Of a stretch of DNA of 64,000 nucleotides, positions 17,867 through 28,518 are shown in pieces. Every line of letters begins with the position of its first letter. The stretch's first letter is position 1. The notes beneath the pieces are model-generated. The model saw nothing but the letters and a program-made list of their open reading frames with translations, was not told the DNA's origin and ran no database searches. Both the position numbers and the translations under genes were made by a program. The stretch is taken from NCBI GenBank assembly GCA_014323675.1, contig JACONN010000002.1:806001-870000 (forward strand), in the 5' to 3' direction. Source of the DNA: Hormoscilla sp. GM7CHS1pb. Lineage in GTDB: Bacteria; Cyanobacteriota; Cyanobacteriia; Cyanobacteriales; Desertifilaceae.

Positions 17867-18322
17867 ATGATTGCAAAACTAGAGAAGCAGACTCAAAACA
17901 ACTCTCATCAGGCTCTAACACCCAACCGGGAATCATCCTGGCAGGTGGCTGAAAACATCCTCCTTAGTTTCAGATATGCTTGGGAGGGAGTAAGGTACGC
18001 TTTTAAGACCCAACGCAATTTTCGCATTCATATGGTGCTGGGCACACTGGCGATGCTTGGGAGCTTAATTTTGCATTTACAGTTAGTGGAAATAGCTGTA
18101 ATTGGACTGACAAGTGGACTGGTTTTGACGATGGAGTTACTCAATACGGCCCTGGAGGCGGTTGTTGACTTAACGGTAAATAAAACATACCACGAACTTG
18201 CTAAAATAGCTAAGGATTGCGCTGCGGGTGCGGTGCTGATTTCGGCATTTGCAGCTATGGTGGTGGCGGGGTTGCTGCTGTTTCCTCCCCTGATAGCCAT
18301 GATGGTAAAAACATGGGGCTAG
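17867..18322 (+). CDS. dgkA: Diacylglycerol kinase family membrane protein
   Basis: The 151-residue protein has a 35-residue hydrophilic start followed by the DgkA core. The motif MELLNTALEAVVDL holds the catalytic Glu and Asn-Thr, and three membrane helices follow. In Gram-positive bacteria and cyanobacteria this family can phosphorylate undecaprenol as well as diacylglycerol. It acts in the inner membrane. It sits 20 bp after ybeY, an order shared with many bacteria (ybeY-dgkA-era). Confidence 0.9.
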   Translation: MIAKLEKQTQNNSHQALTPNRESSWQVAENILLSFRYAWEGVRYAFKTQRNFRIHMVLGTLAMLGSLILHLQLVEIAVIGLTSGLVLTMELLNTALEAVVDLTVNKTYHELAKIAKDCAAGAVLISAFAAMVVAGLLLFPPLIAMMVKTWG

Positions 18323-18380
18323 AAATCAGATGCGGGAAACAAGAAATAGTTAATGACACAATAGATATTAGGAGTAGGGT

Positions 18381-18971
18381 ATGTCGATCGTAGTTATCGA
18401 TAATTACGACAGTTTCACTTATAACCTGGTACAGTATCTGGGAGAGTTAGGCAATGAGTTGCCCGTAGCTGCAGATATTCAGGTCTACCGGAATGATAAA
18501 ATATCGGTGGCAGAGATTCGTCAGATGGAACCAGATGCGGTGGTGATTTCTCCAGGACCGGGCCGTCCGGAAGATGCGGGTATTTCTTTAGATTTGATTA
18601 GAGAGTTGGGACCGAGTTTACCAATTCTGGGGGTCTGTCTGGGACATCAAAGCATCGGTCAAGTGTTTGGTGGTAAGATAGTTTCGGCTCCAGTGTTGAT
18701 GCATGGCAAGACATCTTCAGTGCATCATACAGGTGTGGGGGTCTTCCAAGAGGTGGAAAGTCCATTGATGGCGACGCGCTATCATTCTCTGGTAATTGAC
18801 CGGGAGACTTGTCCGGAGGTGCTGGAAATTACAGCCTGGGTAGAAGATGAGACAATTATGGGTGTCCGACATCGGCAATATCCTCACATTCAGGGCGTCC
18901 AATTCCATCCGGAGAGTATTCTCACAAAAGCTGGCAAGCAGTTACTGCGAAATTTCCTGAACCAGCTGTAG
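18381..18971 (+). CDS. trpG: Anthranilate synthase component II (glutamine amidotransferase)
   Basis: This class I glutamine amidotransferase of 196 residues has IDNYDSFTYNLVQYL at the start, the oxyanion motif SPGPGRPEDAG, the nucleophile in GVCLGHQS (Cys near 80) and the His-Glu pair in QFHPES. It supplies ammonia to TrpE in tryptophan synthesis and may serve as PabA for folate. The ATG is preceded by TAGGAGTAGG. TrpE is not in the window. Confidence 0.92.
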   Translation: MSIVVIDNYDSFTYNLVQYLGELGNELPVAADIQVYRNDKISVAEIRQMEPDAVVISPGPGRPEDAGISLDLIRELGPSLPILGVCLGHQSIGQVFGGKIVSAPVLMHGKTSSVHHTGVGVFQEVESPLMATRYHSLVIDRETCPEVLEITAWVEDETIMGVRHRQYPHIQGVQFHPESILTKAGKQLLRNFLNQL

Positions 18972-18988
18972 TAATAGTAGCGAAATTA

Positions 18989-19788
18989 GTGAAATTGATG
19001 ATGATGAAACGGCGACAGTTGATGCGCTACGGGGGTGCAAGTTTACTCGCTGCTGTGGGGACGGCTTGGACTGCGCAATTCCAGGCTTCTGTTGCAGTTA
19101 CAAATGCAGAGTCCTTGTCAATTGAGTGGTTGGGTCACACTTGTTTTATGTTTACCGGAGAGGGGCGACGCATCCTGGTAAATCCTTTCCGCACTCTCGG
19201 CTGCACGGCGGGATATCGTCCTCCTAATGTAGAGGCGGATGTGGTGTTGATTAGCAGTCAGTTACTGGATGAAGGGGCGATCGAATCTCTCCCAGGCAAG
19301 CCGAAGTTATTATATCAGCCTGGAGCCTATAATATAGGTTCTCAGATACAGATTCAGGAATTAAAACTGACCACGATCGGGAAGGGGGACGCCGGTTTGG
19401 AACTAATGTGGCGTGGCGCTGGAACCAAGCGGGAATCAAAATTATACATTTGGGAGGGGTAGCAGCACCAATATCGATCGAGCAAAAGATTCTCATGGGG
19501 ACTCCCGATGTGGTATTCATCCCAGTAGGAGGCGGTCCCAAAGCTTATAATCCCTCGGAAGCAAAGCAGGCCCTGACGGTGCTGAACCCGAAGCTTGTCA
19601 TTCCGACCCATTACCGCACTGCTGCTGCTAATGATACTTGCAATATTGTTACAGTGGATGAATTTCTGGCCCTGATGGATGGCATCTCAGTGCGCCGCGT
19701 TGATGGCCAGGCGATCGCTCTTAGTGCTGCTGATTTGCTAGAAAATGGCTCGGAGATTAAAGTGCTCAGTTACGAGTTTAACTCTTGA
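18989..19788 (+). pseudogene. MBL-fold metallo-hydrolase, frameshifted
   Basis: The gene begins at GTG 18989 with a twin-arginine-like signal (KRRQLMRYGGASLLAA). The L-ascorbate-lactonase/UlaG-like MBL core follows: EWLGHTCFMF, then DVVLISS. Near 19365-19385 the frame changes: the upstream frame ends its sense at KLTTIG, while DREGGRRFGTNVAWRWNQAG is in the +1 frame and leads into HLGG, PVGGG and PTHYRT up to 19788. A small deletion between two near-identical ACCACGATCGG stretches would explain this. The family is a Tat-exported cyanobacterial zinc hydrolase of unknown substrate. It is 17 bp after trpG. The break may be an assembly error. Confidence 0.8.
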
Positions 19789-19943
19789 TGGTTCGCGGCT
19801 GTTCTCTTTGTCAATGCAAGCAATTTTCAAAACCAGGTAATTACGCTCATACCTGTCTTCGGAGCAAAAGAGTGAAATGGTCGCAGCAAAAGTAAGATAC
19901 ACCCTTAGAGTCAGAATCATTCAATCTTGTTGGGCCAGTTGCA

Positions 19944-20156
19944 ATGCCTGCCAAAGACCTCTTTCATAATCTAGTCAAAAAAGCTCTGGAAACAGATGGG
20001 TGGACGATCGCCGCCGATCCCCTACACCACGGATTGATGCGATCGCTACCGTGGGGAGGGCGCTGTCACTCCTGCAGAGTCGGGGTGGGATTTCTGAAGT
20101 TCGTACAGATACTAGACTACAACAGAGAGACTGCGGAAAGACAAAAAAAGGGCTAA
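19944..20156 (+). pseudogene. XisH-like N-terminal fragment
   Basis: The first 27 residues (MPAKDLFHNLVKKALETDGW, then TIAADPL) match the start of XisH proteins, named as controlling factors for fdxN-element excision in heterocystous cyanobacteria and shared widely as an endonuclease-like fold. After DPL the sequence stops resembling XisH (normally about 138 residues) and no XisI partner follows. It is therefore a truncated relic joined to unrelated DNA. Confidence 0.55.
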
Positions 20157-20222
20157 TGAAACCCTGCTAGCGGTTCCAGTTCTTGACCGGTGTCAAGTCA
20201 ATTTACGCTAAACGAATCACAC
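20152..20222 (+). repeat. Dispersed repeat, copy A
   Basis: GAAACCCTGCTAGCGGT at 20158 and TTACGCTAAACGAATC at 20202 match a second copy at 38130-38200 (GAAACCCTGCTGCCGGT and TTACGGCAAACGAATC) in the same order and spacing. The middle parts differ. It lies just after the giant repeat gene's stop. Confidence 0.5.
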
Positions 20223-20224
20223 TA

Positions 20225-22402
20225 TCATCTATATTTCATAGAGGGAGGACTTTGGGCCATCCTGTTCATCAGACCTAGTGTCTCATTAACGTCGTTGATG
20301 TTAATGGTGAAATTCTCCGAGTAACTCAGCCCACCGAGGTCGGTAGATTGAACGAGGATGCTGTAACTGGACGGAGTTTCAAAGTCTGGGGAACTGTTGA
20401 TTCGCAGTTGGTCCTCGTCAATGGTGAAGGCAGCGTTATCCGTATCTCCTGCACCCGCTACCAACTGGTAGGTAAAGGTATCCCCTGTATCGGGGTCGGT
20501 GGTCGAGAAAGTGCCGACAACAGTGTTGGGCGCGACAGTATCAGAAAATTTAAATACATAGCTATCTTTCTCGCCGTTACTGGTCAAATCATTCTTGCCG
20601 TCTCCGTTGATGTCGATGCTGCCGCCGAAAGAGCCTGTAGCCCACGCATTACCATTGCTGTCGGTGGCTATGCCATAGCCAATGTCAACAAAGCTAGCGC
20701 CGAAATTTAAGGCAAAGACCAAATCACCATTGGGGTCGAACTTGGCTACATAGCTATCAGAAGAGCCATTACTGGTCAAATCATTCTTGCCGTCGAGGTC
20801 GATGTCGATGCTGCCTATGAAATCTCCTGTAACCCACGCATTACCATTGCTGTCGGTGGCTATGCCACGGCCAATGTCCTGATTGCTACCGCCGAAATTT
20901 AAGGCAAAGACCAAATCACCATTGGGGTCGAACTTGGCTACATAGCTATCAGAAGAGCCATTACTGGTCAAATCATTCTTGCCGTCTCCGTCGATGTCGA
21001 TGCTGCCTATGAAATCTCCTGTAACCCACGCATTACCATTGCTGTCGGTGGCTATGCCTCTGCCAGAGTCCTGATTGCTACCGCCGAAATTTAAGGCAAA
21101 GACCAAATCACCATTGGGGTCGAACTTGGCTACATAGCTATCAGAAGAGCCATTACTGGTCAAATCATTCTTGCCGTCGAGGTCGATGTCGATGCTGCCT
21201 ATGAAATCTCCTGTAACCCACGCATTACCATTGCTGTCGGTGGCTATGCCACGGCCAATGTCCTGACCACTGCCGCCGATATTTAAGGCAAAGACCAAAT
21301 CACCATTGCGGTCGAACTTGACTACATAGCTATCAGAAGAGCCATTACTGGTCAAATCTATGGTGCCGTCTCTGTCTCTGTCGATGTCGATGCCGCCCCG
21401 GAATTCTCCTGTAACCCACGCATTACCATTGCTGTCGGTGGCTATGCCACGGCCAATGTCCTGACCACTGCCGCCGAAATCTAAGACAAAGACCAAATTA
21501 CCGTCGCTGTCGAACTTGGCTATATAGCTACCACTATTAATAATGCCGACTCCAGCATCGTCGATGCTGACGGGGCCGATGAAAAATCCTGTAGCCCACG
21601 CATTACCATTGCTGTCGGTGGCTATGCCACGGCCAATGTCAACAAAGCTAGCGCCGATCTTTTCGGCCTTAACCAAATCACCCTTGCTGTCGAACTTGAC
21701 TATATAGCTATCTTCCTCGCTAGTATTGATCAAATCAATGTTACCGTCTCCGTCGATGTCGATGCTGCTGCGGAAATCTCCTGTAGCCCACACATTACCA
21801 TTGTTGTCGGTGGCTATGCCATAGCCAATGTCATCACGGCTACTGCCGATCTTTTTGAAAACTTCCAGTTGCAACTTTTCATCAATGCTGTTGTTGCTGA
21901 GATCGATGTCCGTGGGGCCTTCATTAACGTTGTTGATGTTAATGGTCAAGTTCTCCGAGTAACTCAGCCCACCGGGGTCGGTAGATTGAACGAGGATGCT
22001 GTAACTGGACTGAGTTTCAAAGTCTGGGGAACTGTTGATTCGCAGTTGGTCTCCGTCAATGGTGAAGGCAGAGTTATCCGTATCTCCTGTACCCGCTACC
22101 AACTGGTAGGTAAAGGTATCCCCTGTATCGGGGTCGGTGGTCGAGAAGGTGCCGACAACAGTGTTGGGCGCGACGTTTTCATCAATGCTGTTGTTGCTGA
22201 GATCGATGTCCGTGGGGCCTTCATTAACGTTGTTGATGTTAATGGTCAAGTTCTCCGAGTAACTCAGCCCACCGGGGTCGGTAGATTGAACGAGGATGCT
22301 GTAACTGGACTGAGTTTCAAAGTCTGGGGAACTGTTGATTCGCAGTTGGTCTCCGTCAATGGTGAAGGCAGAGTTATCCGTATCTCCTGTACCCGCTACC
22401 AA
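20225..22402 (-). CDS. Giant propeller/cadherin repeat protein, C-terminal part (after frameshift)
   Basis: This frame continues the 22396-31839 gene after a 2-bp insertion at 22518-22519; without it the joined frame would be exactly 3870 codons plus stop. It encodes the last two identical cadherin-like domains (TDIDLSNNSIDEN style), a third seven-blade propeller whose blades are diverged (DIGRGIATDSNGNAWVTGDF repeated with variants), a last, more degenerate cadherin-like domain, and a short tail NETLGLMNRMAQSPPS. No RTX, PEP-CTERM or sortase-like end is present, so the true C-terminus may be lost. Without repair of the frame this part has no evident ribosome-binding site. Confidence 0.75.
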   Translation of the reverse strand: MVAGTGDTDNSAFTIDGDQLRINSSPDFETQSSYSILVQSTDPGGLSYSENLTININNVNEGPTDIDLSNNSIDENVAPNTVVGTFSTTDPDTGDTFTYQLVAGTGDTDNSAFTIDGDQLRINSSPDFETQSSYSILVQSTDPGGLSYSENLTININNVNEGPTDIDLSNNSIDEKLQLEVFKKIGSSRDDIGYGIATDNNGNVWATGDFRSSIDIDGDGNIDLINTSEEDSYIVKFDSKGDLVKAEKIGASFVDIGRGIATDSNGNAWATGFFIGPVSIDDAGVGIINSGSYIAKFDSDGNLVFVLDFGGSGQDIGRGIATDSNGNAWVTGEFRGGIDIDRDRDGTIDLTSNGSSDSYVVKFDRNGDLVFALNIGGSGQDIGRGIATDSNGNAWVTGDFIGSIDIDLDGKNDLTSNGSSDSYVAKFDPNGDLVFALNFGGSNQDSGRGIATDSNGNAWVTGDFIGSIDIDGDGKNDLTSNGSSDSYVAKFDPNGDLVFALNFGGSNQDIGRGIATDSNGNAWVTGDFIGSIDIDLDGKNDLTSNGSSDSYVAKFDPNGDLVFALNFGASFVDIGYGIATDSNGNAWATGSFGGSIDINGDGKNDLTSNGEKDSYVFKFSDTVAPNTVVGTFSTTDPDTGDTFTYQLVAGAGDTDNAAFTIDEDQLRINSSPDFETPSSYSILVQSTDLGGLSYSENFTININDVNETLGLMNRMAQSPPSMKYR
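20540..21885 (-). repeat. Propeller 3: seven diverged SBBP-type units
   Basis: Seven units with starts SSRDDIGYG, ASFVDIGRG, GSGQDIGRG (twice), GSNQDSGRG, GSNQDIGRG and ASFVDIGYG. Unit identity is clearly lower than in the other two propellers, so this block is likely the oldest. Confidence 0.8.
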
Positions 22403-25400
22403 CTGGTAGGTAAAGGTATCCCCTGTATCGGGGTCGGTGGTCGAGAAGGTGCCGACAACAGTGTTGGGCGCGACGTTTTCATCAATGCTGTTGTTGCTGA
22501 GATCGATGTCCGTGGGGAGCCTTCATTAACGTTGTTGATGTTAATGGTCAAGTTCTCCGAGTAACTCAGCCCACCGGGGTCGGTAGATTGAACGAGGATG
22601 CTGTAACTGGACTGAGTTTCAAAGTCTGGGGAACTGTTGATTCGCAGTTGGTCTCCGTCAATGGTGAAGGCAGAGTTATCCGTATCTCCTGTACCCGCTA
22701 CCAACTGGTAGGTAAAGGTATCCCCTGTATCGGGGTCGGTGGTCGAGAAGGTGCCGACAACAGTGTTGGGCGCGACGTTTTCATCAATGCTGTTGTTGCT
22801 GAGATCGATGTCCGTGGGGCCTTCATTAACGTTGTTGATGTTAATGGTCAAGTTCTCCGAGTAACTCAGCCCACCGGGGTCGGTAGATTGAACGAGGATG
22901 CTGTAACTGGACTGAGTTTCAAAGTCTGGGGAACTGTTGATTCGCAGTTGGTCTCCGTCAATGGTGAAGGCAGAGTTATCCGTATCTCCTGTACCCGCTA
23001 CCAACTGGTAGGTAAAGGTATCCCCTGTATCGGGGTCGGTGGTCGAGAAGGTGCCGACAACAGTGTTGGGCGCGACGTTTTCATCAATGCTGTTGTTGCT
23101 GAGATCGATGTCCGTGGGGCCTTCATTAACGTTGTTGATGTTAATGGTCAAGTTCTCCGAGTAACTCAGCCCACCGGGGTCGGTAGATTGAACGAGGATG
23201 CTGTAACTGGACTGAGTTTCAAAGTCTGGGGAACTGTTGATTCGCAGTTGGTCTCCGTCAATGGTGAAGGCAGAGTTATCCGTATCTCCTGTACCCGCTA
23301 CCAACTGGTAGGTAAAGGTATCCCCTGTATCGGGGTCGGTGGTCGAGAAGGTGCCGACAACAGTGTTGGGCGCGACGTTTTCATCAATGCTGTTGTTGCT
23401 GAGATCGATGTCCGTGGGGCCTTCATTAACGTTGTTGATGTTAATGGTCAAGTTCTCCGAGTAACTCAGCCCACCGGGGTCGGTAGATTGAACGAGGATG
23501 CTGTAACTGGACTGAGTTTCAAAGTCTGGGGAACTGTTGATTCGCAGTTGGTCTCCGTCAATGGTGAAGGCAGAGTTATCCGTATCTCCTGTACCCGCTA
23601 CCAACTGGTAGGTAAAGGTATCCCCTGTATCGGGGTCGGTGGTCGAGAAGGTGCCGACAACAGTGTTGGGCGCGACGTTTTCATCAATGCTGTTGTTGCT
23701 GAGATCGATGTCCGTGGGGCCTTCATTAACGTTGTTGATGTTAATGGTCAAGTTCTCCGAGTAACTCAGCCCACCGGGGTCGGTAGATTGAACGAGGATG
23801 CTGTAACTGGACTGAGTTTCAAAGTCTGGGGAACTGTTGATTCGCAGTTGGTCTCCGTCAATGGTGAAGGCAGAGTTATCCGTATCTCCTGTACCCGCTA
23901 CCAACTGGTAGGTAAAGGTATCCCCTGTATCGGGGTCGGTGGTCGAGAAGGTGCCGACAACAGTGTTGGGCGCGACGTTTTCATCAATGCTGTTGTTGCT
24001 GAGATCGATGTCCGTGGGGCCTTCATTAACGTTGTTGATGTTAATGGTCAAGTTCTCCGAGTAACTCAGCCCACCGGGGTCGGTAGATTGAACGAGGATG
24101 CTGTAACTGGACTGAGTTTCAAAGTCTGGGGAACTGTTGATTCGCAGTTGGTCTCCGTCAATGGTGAAGGCAGAGTTATCCGTATCTCCTGTACCCGCTA
24201 CCAACTGGTAGGTAAAGGTATCCCCTGTATCGGGGTCGGTGGTCGAGAAGGTGCCGACAACAGTGTTGGGCGCGACGTTTTCATCAATGCTGTTGTTGCT
24301 GAGATCGATGTCCGTGGGGCCTTCATTAACGTTGTTGATGTTAATGGTCAAGTTCTCCGAGTAACTCAGCCCACCGGGGTCGGTAGATTGAACGAGGATG
24401 CTGTAACTGGACTGAGTTTCAAAGTCTGGGGAACTGTTGATTCGCAGTTGGTCTCCGTCAATGGTGAAGGCAGAGTTATCCGTATCTCCTGTACCCGCTA
24501 CCAACTGGTAGGTAAAGGTATCCCCTGTATCGGGGTCGGTGGTCGAGAAGGTGCCGACAACAGTGTTGGGCGCGACGTTTTCATCAATGCTGTTGTTGCT
24601 GAGATCGATGTCCGTGGGGCCTTCATTAACGTTGTTGATGTTAATGGTCAAGTTCTCCGAGTAACTCAGCCCACCGGGGTCGGTAGATTGAACGAGGATG
24701 CTGTAACTGGACTGAGTTTCAAAGTCTGGGGAACTGTTGATTCGCAGTTGGTCTCCGTCAATGGTGAAGGCAGAGTTATCCGTATCTCCTGTACCCGCTA
24801 CCAACTGGTAGGTAAAGGTATCCCCTGTATCGGGGTCGGTGGTCGAGAAGGTGCCGACAACAGTGTTGGGCGCGACGTTTTCATCAATGCTGTTGTTGCT
24901 GAGATCGATGTCCGTGGGGCCTTCATTAACGTTGTTGATGTTAATGGTCAAGTTCTCCGAGTAACTCAGCCCACCGGGGTCGGTAGATTGAACGAGGATG
25001 CTGTAACTGGACTGAGTTTCAAAGTCTGGGGAACTGTTGATTCGCAGTTGGTCTCCGTCAATGGTGAAGGCAGAGTTATCCGTATCTCCTGTACCCGCTA
25101 CCAACTGGTAGGTAAAGGTATCCCCTGTATCGGGGTCGGTGGTCGAGAAGGTGCCGACAACAGTGTTGGGCGCGACGTTTTCATCAATGCTGTTGTTGCT
25201 GAGATCGATGTCCGTGGGGCCTTCATTAACGTTGTTGATGTTAATGGTCAAGTTCTCCGAGTAACTCAGCCCACCGGGGTCGGTAGATTGAACGAGGATG
25301 CTGTAACTGGACTGAGTTTCAAAGTCTGGGGAACTGTTGATTCGCAGTTGGTCTCCGTCAATGGTGAAGGCAGAGTTATCCGTATCTCCTGTACCCGCTA

Positions 25401-28400
25401 CCAACTGGTAGGTAAAGGTATCCCCTGTATCGGGGTCGGTGGTCGAGAAGGTGCCGACAACAGTGTTGGGCGCGACGTTTTCATCAATGCTGTTGTTGCT
25501 GAGATCGATGTCCGTGGGGCCTTCATTAACGTTGTTGATGTTAATGGTCAAGTTCTCCGAGTAACTCAGCCCACCGGGGTCGGTAGATTGAACGAGGATG
25601 CTGTAACTGGACTGAGTTTCAAAGTCTGGGGAACTGTTGATTCGCAGTTGGTCTCCGTCAATGGTGAAGGCAGAGTTATCCGTATCTCCTGTACCCGCTA
25701 CCAACTGGTAGGTAAAGGTATCCCCTGTATCGGGGTCGGTGGTCGAGAAGGTGCCGACAACAGTGTTGGGCGCGACGTTTTCATCAATGCTGTTGTTGCT
25801 GAGATCGATGTCCGTGGGGCCTTCATTAACGTTGTTGATGTTAATGGTCAAGTTCTCCGAGTAACTCAGCCCACCGGGGTCGGTAGATTGAACGAGGATG
25901 CTGTAACTGGACTGAGTTTCAAAGTCTGGGGAACTGTTGATTCGCAGTTGGTCTCCGTCAATGGTGAAGGCAGAGTTATCCGTATCTCCTGTACCCGCTA
26001 CCAACTGGTAGGTAAAGGTATCCCCTGTATCGGGGTCGGTGGTCGAGAAGGTGCCGACAACAGTGTTGGGCGCGACGTTTTCATCAATGCTGTTGTTGCT
26101 GAGATCGATGTCCGTGGGGCCTTCATTAACGTTGTTGATGTTAATGGTCAAGTTCTCCGAGTAACTCAGCCCACCGGGGTCGGTAGATTGAACGAGGATG
26201 CTGTAACTGGACTGAGTTTCAAAGTCTGGGGAACTGTTGATTCGCAGTTGGTCTCCGTCAATGGTGAAGGCAGAGTTATCCGTATCTCCTGTACCCGCTA
26301 CCAACTGGTAGGTAAAGGTATCCCCTGTATCGGGGTCGGTGGTCGAGAAGGTGCCGACAACAGTGTTGGGCGCGACGTTTTCATCAATGCTGTTGTTGCT
26401 GAGATCGATGTCCGTGGGGCCTTCATTAACGTTGTTGATGTTAATGGTCAAGTTCTCCGAGTAACTCAGCCCACCGGGGTCGGTAGATTGAACGAGGATG
26501 CTGTAACTGGACTGAGTTTCAAAGTCTGGGGAACTGTTGATTCGCAGTTGGTCTCCGTCAATGGTGAAGGCAGAGTTATCCGTATCTCCTGTACCCGCTA
26601 CCAACTGGTAGGTAAAGGTATCCCCTGTATCGGGGTCGGTGGTCGAGAAGGTGCCGACAACAGTGTTGGGCGCGACGTTTTCATCAATGCTGTTGTTGCT
26701 GAGATCGATGTCCGTGGGGCCTTCATTAACGTTGTTGATGTTAATGGTCAAGTTCTCCGAGTAACTCAGCCCACCGGGGTCGGTAGATTGAACGAGGATG
26801 CTGTAACTGGACTGAGTTTCAAAGTCTGGGGAACTGTTGATTCGCAGTTGGTCTCCGTCAATGGTGAAGGCAGAGTTATCCGTATCTCCTGTACCCGCTA
26901 CCAACTGGTAGGTAAAGGTATCCCCTGTATCGGGGTCGGTGGTCGAGAAGGTGCCGACAACAGTGTTGGGCGCGACGTTTTCATCAATGCTGTTGTTGCT
27001 GAGATCGATGTCCGTGGGGCCTTCATTAACGTTGTTGATGTTAATGGTCAAGTTCTCCGAGTAACTCAGCCCACCGGGGTCGGTAGATTGAACGAGGATG
27101 CTGTAACTGGACTGAGTTTCAAAGTCTGGGGAACTGTTGATTCGCAGTTGGTCTCCGTCAATGGTGAAGGCAGAGTTATCCGTATCTCCTGTACCCGCTA
27201 CCAACTGGTAGGTAAAGGTATCCCCTGTATCGGGGTCGGTGGTCGAGAAGGTGCCGACAACAGTGTTGGGCGCGACGTTTTCATCAATGCTGTTGTTGCT
27301 GAGATCGATGTCCGTGGGGCCTTCATTAACGTTGTTGATGTTAATGGTCAAGTTCTCCGAGTAACTCAGCCCACCGGGGTCGGTAGATTGAACGAGGATG
27401 CTGTAACTGGACTGAGTTTCAAAGTCTGGGGAACTGTTGATTCGCAGTTGGTCTCCGTCAATGGTGAAGGCAGAGTTATCCGTATCTCCTGTACCCGCTA
27501 CCAACTGGTAGGTAAAGGTATCCCCTGTATCGGGGTCGGTGGTCGAGAAGGTGCCGACAACAGTGTTGGGCGCGACGTTTTCATCAATGCTGTTGTTGCT
27601 GAGATCGATGTCCGTGGGGCCTTCATTAACGTTGTTGATGTTAATGGTCAAGTTCTCCGAGTAACTCAGCCCACCGGGGTCGGTAGATTGAACGAGGATG
27701 CTGTAACTGGACTGAGTTTCAAAGTCTGGGGAACTGTTGATTCGCAGTTGGTCTCCGTCAATGGTGAAGGCAGAGTTATCCGTATCTCCTGTACCCGCTA
27801 CCAACTGGTAGGTAAAGGTATCCCCTGTATCGGGGTCGGTGGTCGAGAAGGTGCCGACAACAGTGTTGGGCGCGACGTTTTCATCAATGCTGTTGTTGCT
27901 GAGATCGATGTCCGTGGGGCCTTCATTAACGTTGTTGATGTTAATGGTCAAGTTCTCCGAGTAACTCAGCCCACCGGGGTCGGTAGATTGAACGAGGATG
28001 CTGTAACTGGACTGAGTTTCAAAGTCTGGGGAACTGTTGATTCGCAGTTGGTCTCCGTCAATGGTGAAGGCAGAGTTATCCGTATCTCCTGTACCCGCTA
28101 CCAACTGGTAGGTAAAGGTATCCCCTGTATCGGGGTCGGTGGTCGAGAAGGTGCCGACAACAGTGTTGGGCGCGACGTTTTCATCAATGCTGTTGTTGCT
28201 GAGATCGATGTCCGTGGGGCCTTCATTAACGTTGTTGATGTTAATGGTCAAGTTCTCCGAGTAACTCAGCCCACCGGGGTCGGTAGATTGAACGAGGATG
28301 CTGTAACTGGACTGAGTTTCAAAGTCTGGGGAACTGTTGATTCGCAGTTGGTCTCCGTCAATGGTGAAGGCAGAGTTATCCGTATCTCCTGTACCCGCTA

Positions 28401-28518
28401 CCAACTGGTAGGTAAAGGTATCCCCTGTATCGGGGTCGGTGGTCGAGAAGGTGCCGACAACAGTGTTGGGCGCGACGTTTTCATCAATGCTGTTGTTGCT
28501 GAGATCGATGTCCGTGGG
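21889..28518 (-). repeat. Tandem array of 22 near-identical 300-bp units
   Basis: GATCGATGTCCGTGGGG recurs at 21901, 22201, 22501, 22803 and then every 300 bp to 28503, giving 22 units. I found no substitutions by eye from one unit to the next, and the only length change is the extra AG at 22518-22519. Each unit encodes one 100-residue cadherin-like domain. Such identity implies recent expansion or continuing homogenisation, and the copy number in the assembly may be unreliable. Confidence 0.93.
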
